A DNA stretch of 28,207 nt, taken from assembly GCA_023396215.1 (NCBI GenBank), contig JAEWWW010000028.1, positions 1 to 28,207 on the forward strand, in the 5' to 3' direction. This document shows positions 7,278 to 15,081 of this stretch, piece by piece. The stretch's first letter is position 1; each line of letters opens with the position of its first letter. A model generated the notes under the pieces. The model did not search any database. It was given only the letters and a program-made list of their open reading frames with translations, and had not been told where the DNA came from. Source of the DNA: Bacillota bacterium. GTDB lineage: Bacteria; Bacillota; Clostridia; Oscillospirales; Ruminococcaceae. The translations under genes were made by a program, and so were the position numbers.

Positions 7278-7309
7278 GGCGGCCTTTGCCTCCAATCGGG
7301 CCGCCTTTT
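7278..7309 (+). terminator. Terminator of the HMA-like gene
   Basis: GGCGGCC (7278-7284) pairs with GGCCGCC (7299-7305) and is followed by TTTTA. It begins two bases after the stop codon. Confidence 0.7.
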
Positions 7310-7387
7310 AGGCATCTGTCGGGCCGTTTACAGGGGTGCGCCCAAAAAAACTTTGTCAGTAGTGACCGATAATTTTGCGTATTTTTG

Positions 7388-7416
7388 TTGACAAATGCTT
7401 TTTGTTAAGATATAGT
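7388..7416 (+). promoter_or_regulatory. Promoter of the aromatic amino acid operon
   Basis: Perfect -35 TTGACA (7388-7393), 17 bp, -10 TATAGT (7411-7416). Transcription should start near 7423, about 28 nt before the leader peptide start. Confidence 0.85.
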
Positions 7417-7450
7417 TGTTGCAATAACCTTACAAGGGAGCGGCAACAGC

Positions 7451-7564
7451 ATGAGTCTGTCACTTTCTGCAGTAAAATATTACTTTTACTTTAGCTTGGG
7501 CTTTTATTTTAGCGCAGGCTATTTTTACTGCCGAAAAAACAGCATAGTGCCAATTGCCAGCTAA
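7451..7564 (+). CDS. Phe/Tyr-rich leader peptide of the aromatic operon attenuator
   Basis: A short reading frame of 37 codons starts at ATG 7451 behind AAGGGAG (7433-7439) and stops at TAA 7562-7564. Residues 10-26 read YYFYFSLGFYFSAGYFY: 6 Tyr and 5 Phe in 17 residues, and no Trp. The composition matches the two end products of the operon that follows, which encodes DAHP synthase, TyrA and PheA. An intrinsic terminator lies 47 nt after its stop. This is the layout of ribosome-mediated transcription attenuation as in enterobacterial pheA: ribosomes stall on Phe/Tyr codons when these amino acids are scarce and so prevent termination. The peptide itself probably has no other function. Confidence 0.85.
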   Translation: MSLSLSAVKYYFYFSLGFYFSAGYFYCRKNSIVPIAS

Positions 7565-7610
7565 AAATCCTAAGGTGTAATGTAACAGGATGGATACCGC
7601 ATAACCTGCG

Positions 7611-7643
7611 ACCGGCTGCTTGGTGTATAGCAGCCGGTTTTTT
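7611..7643 (+). terminator. Attenuator terminator upstream of DAHP synthase
   Basis: ACCGGCTGC (7611-7619) pairs perfectly with GCAGCCGGT (7630-7638) around a ten-base loop and runs into six T residues (7638-7643). It lies inside the leader, 137 nt before the aroF start codon and with no full gene before it. Just 5' of the stem, ATAACCTGCG (7601-7610) can pair with CGCAGGCTAT (7513-7522) inside the leader peptide codons, a candidate alternative structure. Confidence 0.88.
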
Positions 7644-7779
7644 GGCATTTTTTGGAATATTTGCGGCACCCCACCCGACAGGCCCTTTGCGAAAAAGAAC
7701 TCAGGCATCGGCTCATTCGGCGCTTTGCAACCGGTCTAATCAACTTAGTCAGCTGCACCGCAGCACGGGAGGAAACGAA

Positions 7780-8814
7780 ATGGTAGTACTGCTTAAAAAC
7801 AACCCCGATCAGAAACAGCTGGATAACCTCATTGTATGGCTGCAGAGCATGGGGATTGAAACCCACCTGAGCCACGGCAGCCACAGCACCATCCTCGGCC
7901 TGTTGGGGGATACCTCGGTGGTCGATATCAACCTAATCAGGGCGCTGGATATTGTGGAAAACGTCAAGCGCATTCAGGAGCCCTACAAAAACGCCAACCG
8001 CAAGTTTCACCCAGACGACACAGTGGTGGATATACGCGGCATCAAAATAGGCGGCGGCAACTTTCAGATTATCGCCGGGCCCTGCTCGGTAGAATCCCCC
8101 GAGCAGATTACATCGGTGGCCAAGAGCGTGCAGGCCTCGGGTGCAAAGCTGCTGCGTGGGGGCGCTTTCAAGCCCCGCACTTCGCCCTATGCCTTTCAGG
8201 GACTGCGCGCCGAGGGCATCGAGTTGCTGCTGGAGGCCAAGGCCCAAACCGGCATGCCGATTGTGACCGAGATTATGGACGCCTCTCACCTGCCCCTCTT
8301 TGAGCAGGTGGACGTTATTCAGGTTGGCGCCCGCAACATGCAAAATTTCGAGCTGCTCAAGGAGCTGGGCAGCATCGACAAGCCAATACTGCTCAAGCGG
8401 GGGCTGGCCAACACCCTCGAGGAGCTGCTGATGAGCGCCGAATACATTCTGGCCGGGGGCAACCGCAACGTCATTCTCTGTGAGCGGGGCATCCGCACCT
8501 TTGAAACCTACACCCGCAACACGCTGGATATCTCGGCCATCCCGCTGCTCAAGGAGCTGACCCATTTGCCGGTCATCGTCGACCCCAGCCACGCAACCGG
8601 GCTTTCACGGCTGGTGGCTCCCCTTTCGATGGCGGCGGTGGCCGCCGGCGCCGACGGGCTGATTATCGAGGTACACAACAACCCGGCGCGGGCGCTCTGC
8701 GACGGCCCCCAATCGCTGACCCCCGAAGCCTTTGACAATCTGGTGGGCTCTATCAACGCGCTGCTGCCCATCACCGGCAGGGCGGTTCTCGAGAAAGGCG
8801 GGGTGCAGGCATGA
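7780..8814 (+). CDS. aroF: 3-deoxy-7-phosphoheptulonate (DAHP) synthase, type I-beta with N-terminal regulatory domain
   Basis: The enzyme condenses phosphoenolpyruvate and erythrose-4-phosphate, the first step of the shikimate pathway. It has 344 residues. Residues 1-70 (VVLLKNNPDQKQLDNLIVWLQSMG) form the small ferredoxin-like domain known from Thermotoga-type DAHP synthases, where it carries feedback inhibition. The TIM barrel follows, with AGPCSVES at 99-106 (metal cysteine C102) and KPRTSPYAFQG at 131-141. The start at ATG 7780 follows GGGAGGAAA. The open frame continues upstream to 7642, but only through the terminator region. It is the first gene of the operon and overlaps tyrA by four bases. 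The family symbol varies (aroF, aroG, aroA in B. subtilis). Confidence 0.95.
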   Translation: MVVLLKNNPDQKQLDNLIVWLQSMGIETHLSHGSHSTILGLLGDTSVVDINLIRALDIVENVKRIQEPYKNANRKFHPDDTVVDIRGIKIGGGNFQIIAGPCSVESPEQITSVAKSVQASGAKLLRGGAFKPRTSPYAFQGLRAEGIELLLEAKAQTGMPIVTEIMDASHLPLFEQVDVIQVGARNMQNFELLKELGSIDKPILLKRGLANTLEELLMSAEYILAGGNRNVILCERGIRTFETYTRNTLDISAIPLLKELTHLPVIVDPSHATGLSRLVAPLSMAAVAAGADGLIIEVHNNPARALCDGPQSLTPEAFDNLVGSINALLPITGRAVLEKGGVQA

Positions 8815-9656
8815 TTATCGGAGTCATTGGCCTCGGGCTGATTGGCGGCTCGATTGCGAAATCCATCAAGCTGCACACCGACCACACCGTTTTGGGTTAC
8901 GACCTTTCACCCACTGTTATCCACAAGGCAAAGCTGGTGGGCGCCATCGACGGCCCCCTGCAGGAGGAGGATATCTCCCGCTGCGATATGATGTTTATAG
9001 CCATCTACCCCGGCGACACGGTAGCTTTCGTCCAGCAGAACGCCAACCGCTTTAAGCCCGGCGCCATCATACTGGACGCCTGCGGGGTGAAGCGGCAGGT
9101 CTGCCGCCCGCTGCAAAGCCTGATGGAAAACGCAGGCTTCCTCTTTATCGGCGCGCACCCCATGGCGGGGCGGGAGTTTTCGGGCTTTGAGTATTCGCAG
9201 GAAAACCTTTTTGCCTCGGCCTCGATGATACTGACCCCCTACGCCGGTACCTCCATCGCGACGGTGGATAATGTAAAAAAGTTCTGCCTGCAAATCGGCT
9301 TTGGCAGCGTGGTGGTCACCAGCGACGACGACCACGATCATCTGATTGCCTACACCTCCCAGTTGGCCCATGTGGTATCCAACGCCTATGTGAAGAGCCC
9401 CTCTTCGCGCAGGCACAAGGGCTTTTCGGCGGGCAGCTACCGCGACCTGACCCGGGTGGCAAAGCTCAACGAGGAGATGTGGAGCCAGCTCTTCCTTTGC
9501 AACAGCGATTATCTGGTGGAGGAGCTGGACGGCCTGATGCAAAACCTTGCCCTCTACCGCAAGGCGCTGGCCGAGGGCGATGCTGAAACGCTGCGCCGGC
9601 TGCTGCGTGAGGGCCGTGAAATCAAAGAGCTGGTGGACCAGCCCGAAGCGGAATAA
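8811..9656 (+). CDS. tyrA: Prephenate dehydrogenase
   Basis: This enzyme oxidatively decarboxylates prephenate to 4-hydroxyphenylpyruvate, the tyrosine precursor. The 281-residue protein begins with a Rossmann NAD(P) motif GLGLIGGS at residues 7-14. The substrate-site block GAHPMAGREFSGFEYS lies near residue 110 and an alpha-helical C-terminal half follows, with HVVSNAYV. It ends without the C-terminal ACT domain found in B. subtilis TyrA, so allosteric tyrosine control may be lost or moved to attenuation. ATG overlaps the aroF stop (ATGA), indicating translational coupling. Arogenate as substrate cannot be excluded by sequence alone. Confidence 0.93.
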   Translation: MIIGVIGLGLIGGSIAKSIKLHTDHTVLGYDLSPTVIHKAKLVGAIDGPLQEEDISRCDMMFIAIYPGDTVAFVQQNANRFKPGAIILDACGVKRQVCRPLQSLMENAGFLFIGAHPMAGREFSGFEYSQENLFASASMILTPYAGTSIATVDNVKKFCLQIGFGSVVVTSDDDHDHLIAYTSQLAHVVSNAYVKSPSSRRHKGFSAGSYRDLTRVAKLNEEMWSQLFLCNSDYLVEELDGLMQNLALYRKALAEGDAETLRRLLREGREIKELVDQPEAE

Positions 9657-9674
9657 GGACGAGGAGGCGCCCGG

Positions 9675-10727
9675 ATGAAAACCATCAACGTTGCTGCCTC
9701 AAGGCAGTATAACATTCATATCGGCCCGGGGCTGCTGGAGCAGTGCGGGGTACTTATACAGCAGATACATCGCCCCTGTACCGCCGTTATCGTCACCGAC
9801 GACGTGGTGGCTCCCCTGTATGCCCGGCAGGCAGAGGCCTCTTTGCAGGCCGCCGGTTTTACCCCCCGCCGCTTTGCTTTTCCCCACGGCGAGCGCTCGA
9901 AAAGCGCGGCCACCCTGCTGCAGCTCTACAGCTTTTTGGCCGAGGCCGGGGTTACCCGCAGCGACCTGATTGTGGCGCTGGGCGGCGGGGTTGTGGGCGA
10001 TCTGGCGGGCTTTGCCGCCGCCACCTATCTGCGGGGCGTCCGGTTTGTGCAGCTGCCCACCACCCTGCTGGCGGCGGTGGATTCCTCGGTGGGCGGCAAG
10101 ACCGGCATTGACCTTGAGGCGGGCAAAAACCTGGTGGGGGCCTTTTGGCAGCCCAGCCTTGTGGTCTGTGACACCGACGCCCTGAACACCCTGCCCCCCG
10201 ATATCTTTGCCGACGGCGCTGCCGAGGTGGTGAAGTACGGGGTAATGACCGACCTTTCCCTCTTTGAGCTGCTGGAAAACGGGCAGCTTCACAAATACCT
10301 TGAGGAGATTATCTGCCGCTGTGTGGAGATTAAGCGGGATGTGGTGCAGCGGGACGAGCATGAAACCGGCGAGCGCCAACTGCTGAACCTGGGCCATACC
10401 CTTGGCCACGGGGTGGAAAAGCTCAGCGAATATACCATCAGCCACGGGCACGCGGTAGCCATTGGGATGGTTGCCATCGCCCGGGCGGCCGCCGCCTTTG
10501 GGCTGTGCGGCCCCGATTGCCCCCAGCGGCTTGCCGATACCCTGACCCGGTACGACCTGCCGGTTGCCTGCCCCTTTGGGGCCGAGGAGCTGATGCAGGC
10601 CGCCCTTGCCGATAAGAAGCGGCAGGGCGAGGTCATTACGCTGATTGTGCCCCGGGCGCTGGGGCGAAGCGAGCTGTATCCCCTGCCCGTCAGCCGCCTG
10701 AAAAGCTTTATTGAAAAAGGGCTTTAA
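9675..10727 (+). CDS. aroB: 3-dehydroquinate synthase
   Basis: AroB cyclises DAHP to 3-dehydroquinate using NAD+ and zinc. The 350-residue length is typical. GGGVVGDLAGFAAATYLRG at residues 103-121 binds NAD. LPTTLLAAVDSSVGGKTG and KNLVGAFWQP (127-160) carry the active-site lysines K142 and K151. The zinc ligands are expected in GAAEVVKYG, LGHTLGHGVE and SHGHAVAIGM, all present. The start at ATG 9675 follows GACGAGGAGG, 18 bp after tyrA. It is the third gene of the operon. Confidence 0.96.
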   Translation: MKTINVAASRQYNIHIGPGLLEQCGVLIQQIHRPCTAVIVTDDVVAPLYARQAEASLQAAGFTPRRFAFPHGERSKSAATLLQLYSFLAEAGVTRSDLIVALGGGVVGDLAGFAAATYLRGVRFVQLPTTLLAAVDSSVGGKTGIDLEAGKNLVGAFWQPSLVVCDTDALNTLPPDIFADGAAEVVKYGVMTDLSLFELLENGQLHKYLEEIICRCVEIKRDVVQRDEHETGERQLLNLGHTLGHGVEKLSEYTISHGHAVAIGMVAIARAAAAFGLCGPDCPQRLADTLTRYDLPVACPFGAEELMQAALADKKRQGEVITLIVPRALGRSELYPLPVSRLKSFIEKGL

Positions 10728-10785
10728 CCGGCGGTGTAAAGGCCACTGCCTTGCCGGAGGCAACCCCCATCCCAAGGAGGTTTTT

Positions 10786-12051
10786 ATGGATATTAGAATA
10801 ACCCCCGCGGCTCTTGCGGGCAAGGTGGCGGCGGTGCCCTCAAAATCGGCGGCCCACCGGGCGCTGATTGCCGCCGCGCTGGCTGATAAGCCCTGCACCG
10901 TCAGGTTGGGGGGCAGCAGCAACGAGGATATTGACGCCACCATCCACTGCCTGCGGGCATTGGGTGCGGGCTTTGAGATAACTGGTGACGACATCCGGGT
11001 AACCCCTTTGTGGAGGCGGCTGCCCGAGGCCGCCACGCTGGACTGCGGCGAAAGCGGCTCTACCCTGCGGTTTTTGCTGCCGGTGGCGGCGGCCCTTGGG
11101 GTGCGCGCTACCTTTACCGGCCGGGGCAGGCTGCCCGCCCGCCCGCTCTCCCCCCTGTGGGAAGAGATGGCCGCCCACGGCTGCCGGTTTGAGGGGATAG
11201 GCGGCATGCCCTTTACCCTGACCGGCAGGCTGACCGCCGGGGTATACACCCTGCCCGGCAACGTCAGCTCACAGTACATCACCGGCCTGCTGCTGGCGCT
11301 ACCCCTGCTGGAAAGCCCCAGCGAGATACGCCTGACCACCCCGCTGGAATCCGCCGGATACATCGACCTGACCTGCGGCGCTCTCGCCCAGTTCGGCCTG
11401 CCGGTGGGCCGCACCCCCGCCGCCTTCACCATCGAGGGGGGCAAAGGGTATCGGGCCCCGGCGCAGGTGGCTGTTGAGGGCGATTGGTCGGGCGCCGCCT
11501 TCTGGCTGGTGGCCGGAGCGCTGGGCGCGGGGGTGACCTGCACCGGCCTTGACCCCGCCTCGGGGCAGGGCGACAGGGCGGCGGCAGATATCCTTGGGCA
11601 GATGGGGGCGACCGTTCAAAGCCTCGGGGACGGCGTGGCCGTCAGCGGCGGACGGCTGCGGGCGGTCACCATCGACGCGGGGCCTATCCCCGACCTGATA
11701 CCGGTGCTGGCGGCAGCCGCCGCGCTGGCCGAGGGCACCACTCACATCATCAACGCCGCACGGCTGCGCATTAAGGAAAGCGACCGCCTTGCCGCCGTGG
11801 CCGATGGCCTTACGCGTTTGGGAGCGGATGTGACCCAACTGCCCGACGGGCTGATTATCAACGGCAAGCCCAGCCTTGCGGGCGGGCAGGTGCAGGGCTA
11901 CAACGACCACCGCATTGTGATGGCCATGGCGATTGCCGCCATCGGCTGTCAGCAGCCGGTGACCATCACCGGCGCCGAGGCGGTGGCAAAATCTTACCCC
12001 CGCTTTTTTGAAGATTATCAGCATTTGGGAGGTGCCGCAAATGTCCTCTAG
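10786..12051 (+). CDS. aroA: 3-phosphoshikimate 1-carboxyvinyltransferase (EPSP synthase)
   Basis: The enzyme joins shikimate-3-phosphate and phosphoenolpyruvate. Of its 421 residues, PSKSAAHR (18-25), CGESGSTLRF (87-96) and GRGRLPARPLSPL (112-124) match the substrate-binding motifs. RLRIKESDRL and YNDHRIVMAMAIAA follow near the C-terminus. ATG 10786 follows a near-perfect AAGGAGG. The frame is open upstream to 10711, overlapping aroB, but lacks a ribosome site there. The 58-bp gap after aroB is the largest between genes in the operon. The 3' end overlaps aroC by 11 bp. The loop sequence CGESGST differs from the GNAGTA of E. coli. Inhibitor sensitivity cannot be inferred from this. Confidence 0.95.
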   Translation: MDIRITPAALAGKVAAVPSKSAAHRALIAAALADKPCTVRLGGSSNEDIDATIHCLRALGAGFEITGDDIRVTPLWRRLPEAATLDCGESGSTLRFLLPVAAALGVRATFTGRGRLPARPLSPLWEEMAAHGCRFEGIGGMPFTLTGRLTAGVYTLPGNVSSQYITGLLLALPLLESPSEIRLTTPLESAGYIDLTCGALAQFGLPVGRTPAAFTIEGGKGYRAPAQVAVEGDWSGAAFWLVAGALGAGVTCTGLDPASGQGDRAAADILGQMGATVQSLGDGVAVSGGRLRAVTIDAGPIPDLIPVLAAAAALAEGTTHIINAARLRIKESDRLAAVADGLTRLGADVTQLPDGLIINGKPSLAGGQVQGYNDHRIVMAMAIAAIGCQQPVTITGAEAVAKSYPRFFEDYQHLGGAANVL

Positions 12052-13132
12052 CATTGGGCAGCAGGTTCGGGTTACTCTTTTTGGGCAGTCACATTCCGAG
12101 GGTATCGGGGTGGTCATCGACGGCCTGCCCCCCGGCGAAGCCATCGACCTTGCGCAGGTGCAGGCCTTTATGCTGCGCCGCGCACCCGGCCGCAACCGCC
12201 ACTCCACCCCCCGGCGTGAGGGGGATGCCCCCCGCATTCTCTCGGGGCTGGTGGAGGGTAAAACCTGCGGCGCTCCGCTGTGCTGCATCATCGAAAACAC
12301 CGACACCCGCTCGCAGGATTACGACCAGCTGCGCAGCCTGCCCCGGCCCGGCCATGCCGATTACACCGCCTACCTGAAGTACGGCGGGCACAGCGATGTG
12401 CGGGGCGGGGGGCATTTCTCGGCCCGGCTCACCGCGCCCCTCTGCTTTGCGGGGGCGGTTTGCCTGCAAATTCTGGAGCGCCGGGGCATCGCGGTGGGGG
12501 CGCATATCGCCGCCATCCACCACATTGCCGATACCCCCTTTGACCCGGTGGCGGTTACCTCCACCCAACTGGCCGGGGTGATTGGCAAGGAGTTCCCGGT
12601 GCTTTCGGACGAAGCGGGCGAGCGGATGCGGACCGCCATCGAGGAGGCCCGGCTGGCACAAAACTCGCTGGGCGGGGTGGTGGAATGCGTTGCCGTCGGC
12701 CTGCCCGCCGGGCTGGGCGAGCCCATCTTTGACGGGCTGGAAAGCCGCCTCTCGGCCGCAATCTTTGGCATACCCGCTGTCAAGGGTGTGGAGTTTGGCG
12801 CGGGCTTTGGGGCCGCGGCCCTCACCGGCGCCGAAAACAACGACCCCTTTTACCCCACCGGCGACGGCGGCGTAAAGACCCGCACCAACCACCACGGCGG
12901 GATATTGGGGGGCATCTCCACCGGGATGCCGCTGGTGCTGCGTGCAGCCTTTAAGCCCACACCCTCTATCAGCCGCCCCCAACAGACGGTGAACCTGCAC
13001 AGCGGCGGTGAGGATACGCTGGTGATACATGGCCGCCACGACCCCTGTGTGGTACCCCGCGCGGTGCCCTGCGTAGAGGCCGCGGTGGCGGTAACCCTGC
13101 TGGATATACTGCTTTGGGCAGGACGGCTGTAA
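12041..13132 (+). CDS. aroC: Chorismate synthase
   Basis: AroC makes chorismate from EPSP with reduced FMN. The 363-residue protein shows GQSHSEGIGVVIDGLPPG (residues 15-32, including the active-site H17), PRPGHADYTAYLKYG, then DVRGGGHFSARLTAP and NHHGGILGGISTGMP. Usually the first motif reads G.SHG; here the residue after His is Ser, a change seen in several clostridial proteins. ATG 12041 follows GGGAGG and lies inside the end of aroA, indicating translational coupling. Confidence 0.95.
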   Translation: MSSSIGQQVRVTLFGQSHSEGIGVVIDGLPPGEAIDLAQVQAFMLRRAPGRNRHSTPRREGDAPRILSGLVEGKTCGAPLCCIIENTDTRSQDYDQLRSLPRPGHADYTAYLKYGGHSDVRGGGHFSARLTAPLCFAGAVCLQILERRGIAVGAHIAAIHHIADTPFDPVAVTSTQLAGVIGKEFPVLSDEAGERMRTAIEEARLAQNSLGGVVECVAVGLPAGLGEPIFDGLESRLSAAIFGIPAVKGVEFGAGFGAAALTGAENNDPFYPTGDGGVKTRTNHHGGILGGISTGMPLVLRAAFKPTPSISRPQQTVNLHSGGEDTLVIHGRHDPCVVPRAVPCVEAAVAVTLLDILLWAGRL

Positions 13133-13184
13133 CCTCTTGCACCCGCTTTGTATATTTATATTTTATCAGTAAAGGATGGAACCA

Positions 13185-14327
13185 ATGGATTTAGATGCAC
13201 TGAGAGGCCGCATTGACGGCATTGACGACCAGCTTTTGAAGCTGTTTCAGGAAAGAATGGGGCTGGCAGCCGAGGTTGCCGACTTCAAAAAGCAGAGCGG
13301 CCTGCCGGTGCTGAATACCGGGCGGGAGCGCGAGATTTTGAGCCGGATGACAAGCCAGTCGGGCGAGGAGCTGGAGCGGTATACGCGGGTGTTGTTTTCC
13401 ACCCTCTTTGACCTGAGCCGCGCCCATCAGGTACAGAAAATCGGCGGGCATTCCCCAGTGATGGATGCCATTGAGGCCGCCAAGGCGGAAAACCTCCAGC
13501 AGTTCCCCTCCAAGGCGGTGGTGGCCTGTCAGGGGGTTGAGGGAGCCTACTCCCAACTGGCCTGCGACAAGCTGTTCCGGTCGGCCAACATCATGTATTT
13601 CCGCACCTTTGACGGGGTGTTTGGCGCGGTGCAGCAGGGGCTTTGCCAGTACGGCATCCTGCCCATCGAGAACAGCTCGGCCGGCTCGGTGACACAGGTA
13701 TACGACCTGATGAAGCGGTATAAGTTCCACATTGCGCGCTCGCTGCGGCTGCGCATCGACCACTGCCTGCTGGCAAAGCCGGGGGTCAGGCTGGAGGATG
13801 TGACCGAGATTGTTTCTCACGAGCAGGCGCTGAGCCAGTGCGCGCAGTTCATCAAGGAGCACCCCAAGCTGAAAATCACCGTCTGTGAGAACACGGCGGC
13901 GGCGGCAAAGGAGGTCGCTCAGTCTGACCGCAGGGATATTGCGGCCATCTCCTCCAAAAACTGCGCGGGGCTTTACGGGCTGATCGCCCTTGCCCAGAGC
14001 GTGCAGGATAACGACAGCAACTACACCCGCTTTATCTGCATCTCGAAAAACTTTGAGCTTTACCCCGGGGCGGATAAAATCAGCCTGATGCTCTCCACCG
14101 CCCACAGCCCCGGCTCCCTTTACCGGCTCATCACCAAGTTTGCGGCGCTGCAGCTGAACCTGAGCAAGCTGGAATCCCGGCCGATACCCGGCACCGACTT
14201 TGAGTTTATGTTCTACTTTGACATCGACGCATGGGTGGGCGACCCGCTGGTGGCCCAGCTGCTCTGCGAGCTGGAAAGCACGCTGGACCAGTTTGTCTTT
14301 TTGGGCAACTACAGCGAGGTTATCTAG
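13185..14327 (+). CDS. pheA: Bifunctional chorismate mutase / prephenate dehydratase (P-protein)
   Basis: The 380-residue protein has three parts. Residues 1-85 are an AroQ-type chorismate mutase (LDALRGRIDGIDDQLLKLFQERM, then KKQSGLPVLNTGREREI). Residues 105-280 are prephenate dehydratase (GVEGAYSQLA, FDGVFGAVQQG, GILPIENSSAGSV). A C-terminal ACT domain with the ESRPIPG phenylalanine-binding motif follows. The protein takes chorismate to phenylpyruvate and should be inhibited by Phe. ATG 13185 is preferred over 13176 because AAAGGA lies eight bases before it and the earlier ATG overlaps that site. The stop TAG at 14325 falls within the terminal repeat of the following element. It is the last gene of the operon. 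Confidence 0.94.
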   Translation: MDLDALRGRIDGIDDQLLKLFQERMGLAAEVADFKKQSGLPVLNTGREREILSRMTSQSGEELERYTRVLFSTLFDLSRAHQVQKIGGHSPVMDAIEAAKAENLQQFPSKAVVACQGVEGAYSQLACDKLFRSANIMYFRTFDGVFGAVQQGLCQYGILPIENSSAGSVTQVYDLMKRYKFHIARSLRLRIDHCLLAKPGVRLEDVTEIVSHEQALSQCAQFIKEHPKLKITVCENTAAAAKEVAQSDRRDIAAISSKNCAGLYGLIALAQSVQDNDSNYTRFICISKNFELYPGADKISLMLSTAHSPGSLYRLITKFAALQLNLSKLESRPIPGTDFEFMFYFDIDAWVGDPLVAQLLCELESTLDQFVFLGNYSEVI

Positions 14328-14489
14328 GGCGTTTCTGAAAATGGAAAACCGAGAGGCAATTCGCTGAAAACAGGTGGTTGCAAGGCAAAAAGCACAGGAA
14401 TACTTCATGTATTCCGAGCATTTTTAACGCGGCAAACGCTGCTTTCAGTAGAATCCCCCAAGAATTTGGAGTTTTCAGAAAGCCCCTAG
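14324..14489 (+). repeat. Inverted-repeat element, copy 1 (MITE-like, ~166 bp)
   Basis: The element begins CTAGGGCGTTTCTGAAAA and ends with its near inverse, TTTTCAGAAAGCCCCTAG. Inside, most of the left half is complementary to the right half and folds around GGAATAC-TTCAT-GTATTCC. The same sequence in the same orientation, with scattered substitutions, recurs at 19401-19566. No protein is encoded. It resembles a miniature inverted-repeat element. The RNA would form one long hairpin and could act as a terminator or mRNA stabiliser after pheA. Confidence 0.85.
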
Positions 14490-14693
14490 GGGGTGTTCCG
14501 GGAACGCTAAACCGGAGGGACAGATGGGAACTTCATCCCGCCTGTAAGACATCCGCATGTTCCACAGAGCATACAAGCACCGGGGGATGTGGCAGGCTTT
14601 GGCCCTTCATCCGGAGCCGCTGTTTTCGGCATATCTGCCAAGGCGTCGCACCCAAAACAGTTGCTGTTGCCCTGTCTGGCAGCGTTATAGCCA
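14490..14693. other. Intergenic stretch between repeat copy 1 and the T-box promoter
   Basis: No gene with a ribosome site is seen on either strand. The segment holds small hairpins (GTTCC-G-GGAAC near 14497, GATGGGAACTTCATC near 14524) but no recognised RNA family. Its open frames have no supporting composition. Confidence 0.5.
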
Positions 14694-14722
14694 TTGACAA
14701 CCCGGCCCGATTGTGCTTTAAT
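14694..14722 (+). promoter_or_regulatory. Promoter of the T-box/transporter transcript
   Basis: TTGACA (14694-14699), 17 bp, TTTAAT (14717-14722). It lies about 16 bp before the first T-box stem. Confidence 0.75.
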
Positions 14723-14737
14723 AATCTAAACCGATGA

Positions 14738-14992
14738 CACGGAGATAAAACCGCGCGGCGCACTTACAGAGAGCCGGGGCAGCTGAGAGCCCGGCAGAAA
14801 GCGAAGCGGATAAATGGACCGTGGAGGGCGTGGTGAACAGGGGCTTGGCCCCCCAGTATCCTTCGACGTGTGCTCACGTTACAGAGCGAGGGGTGTGTTG
14901 GCATCCTTCACGAGGCGGCCGCTTTTGAAAGCGGCAAGCAAGGTGGTACCGCAGGCAAGCGCCTGTCCTTGTAATGAGGGCAGGCGCTTTTT
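14738..14992 (+). ncRNA. T-box leader with tryptophan (TGG) specifier
   Basis: Stem I is closed by CACGG (14738-14742) with CCGTG (14819-14823) and by CCGC (14751-14754) with GCGG (14806-14809). Between these stems the 3' side of the specifier loop reads ATAAATGGA, placing TGG (14815-14817) immediately before the usual purine, i.e. a Trp codon. The T-box core AGGTGGTACCGC lies at 14941-14952, with the TGGT bulge that binds the tRNA acceptor end. The terminator follows: AGCGCCTGTCC pairs with GGGCAGGCGCT, then TTTTT (14958-14992). Uncharged tRNA-Trp should favour readthrough into the transporter genes. Confidence 0.92.
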
Positions 14993-15081
14993 GTTTTGTC
15001 CTATCTAAGCAGGGTGCAGGCGTCGGTCACGTCCGGTATCCGCTGTATGCAGGCGAACTCGTTTTGGGGAGGTTTTGTAAG

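Noticed and set aside
9699..11543. A 614-codon open frame on the minus strand
   Set aside because: It lies antisense to aroB and aroA, whose protein motifs are clear. GC-rich codon use leaves few stops on the opposite strand, and the frame has no ribosome site or recognisable domain.
14378..14737. A possible small gene or broken trpX between pheA and the T-box
   Set aside because: The frame starts inside the repeat element, has no ribosome site, and its translation shows no lipoprotein signal or binding-protein motif.
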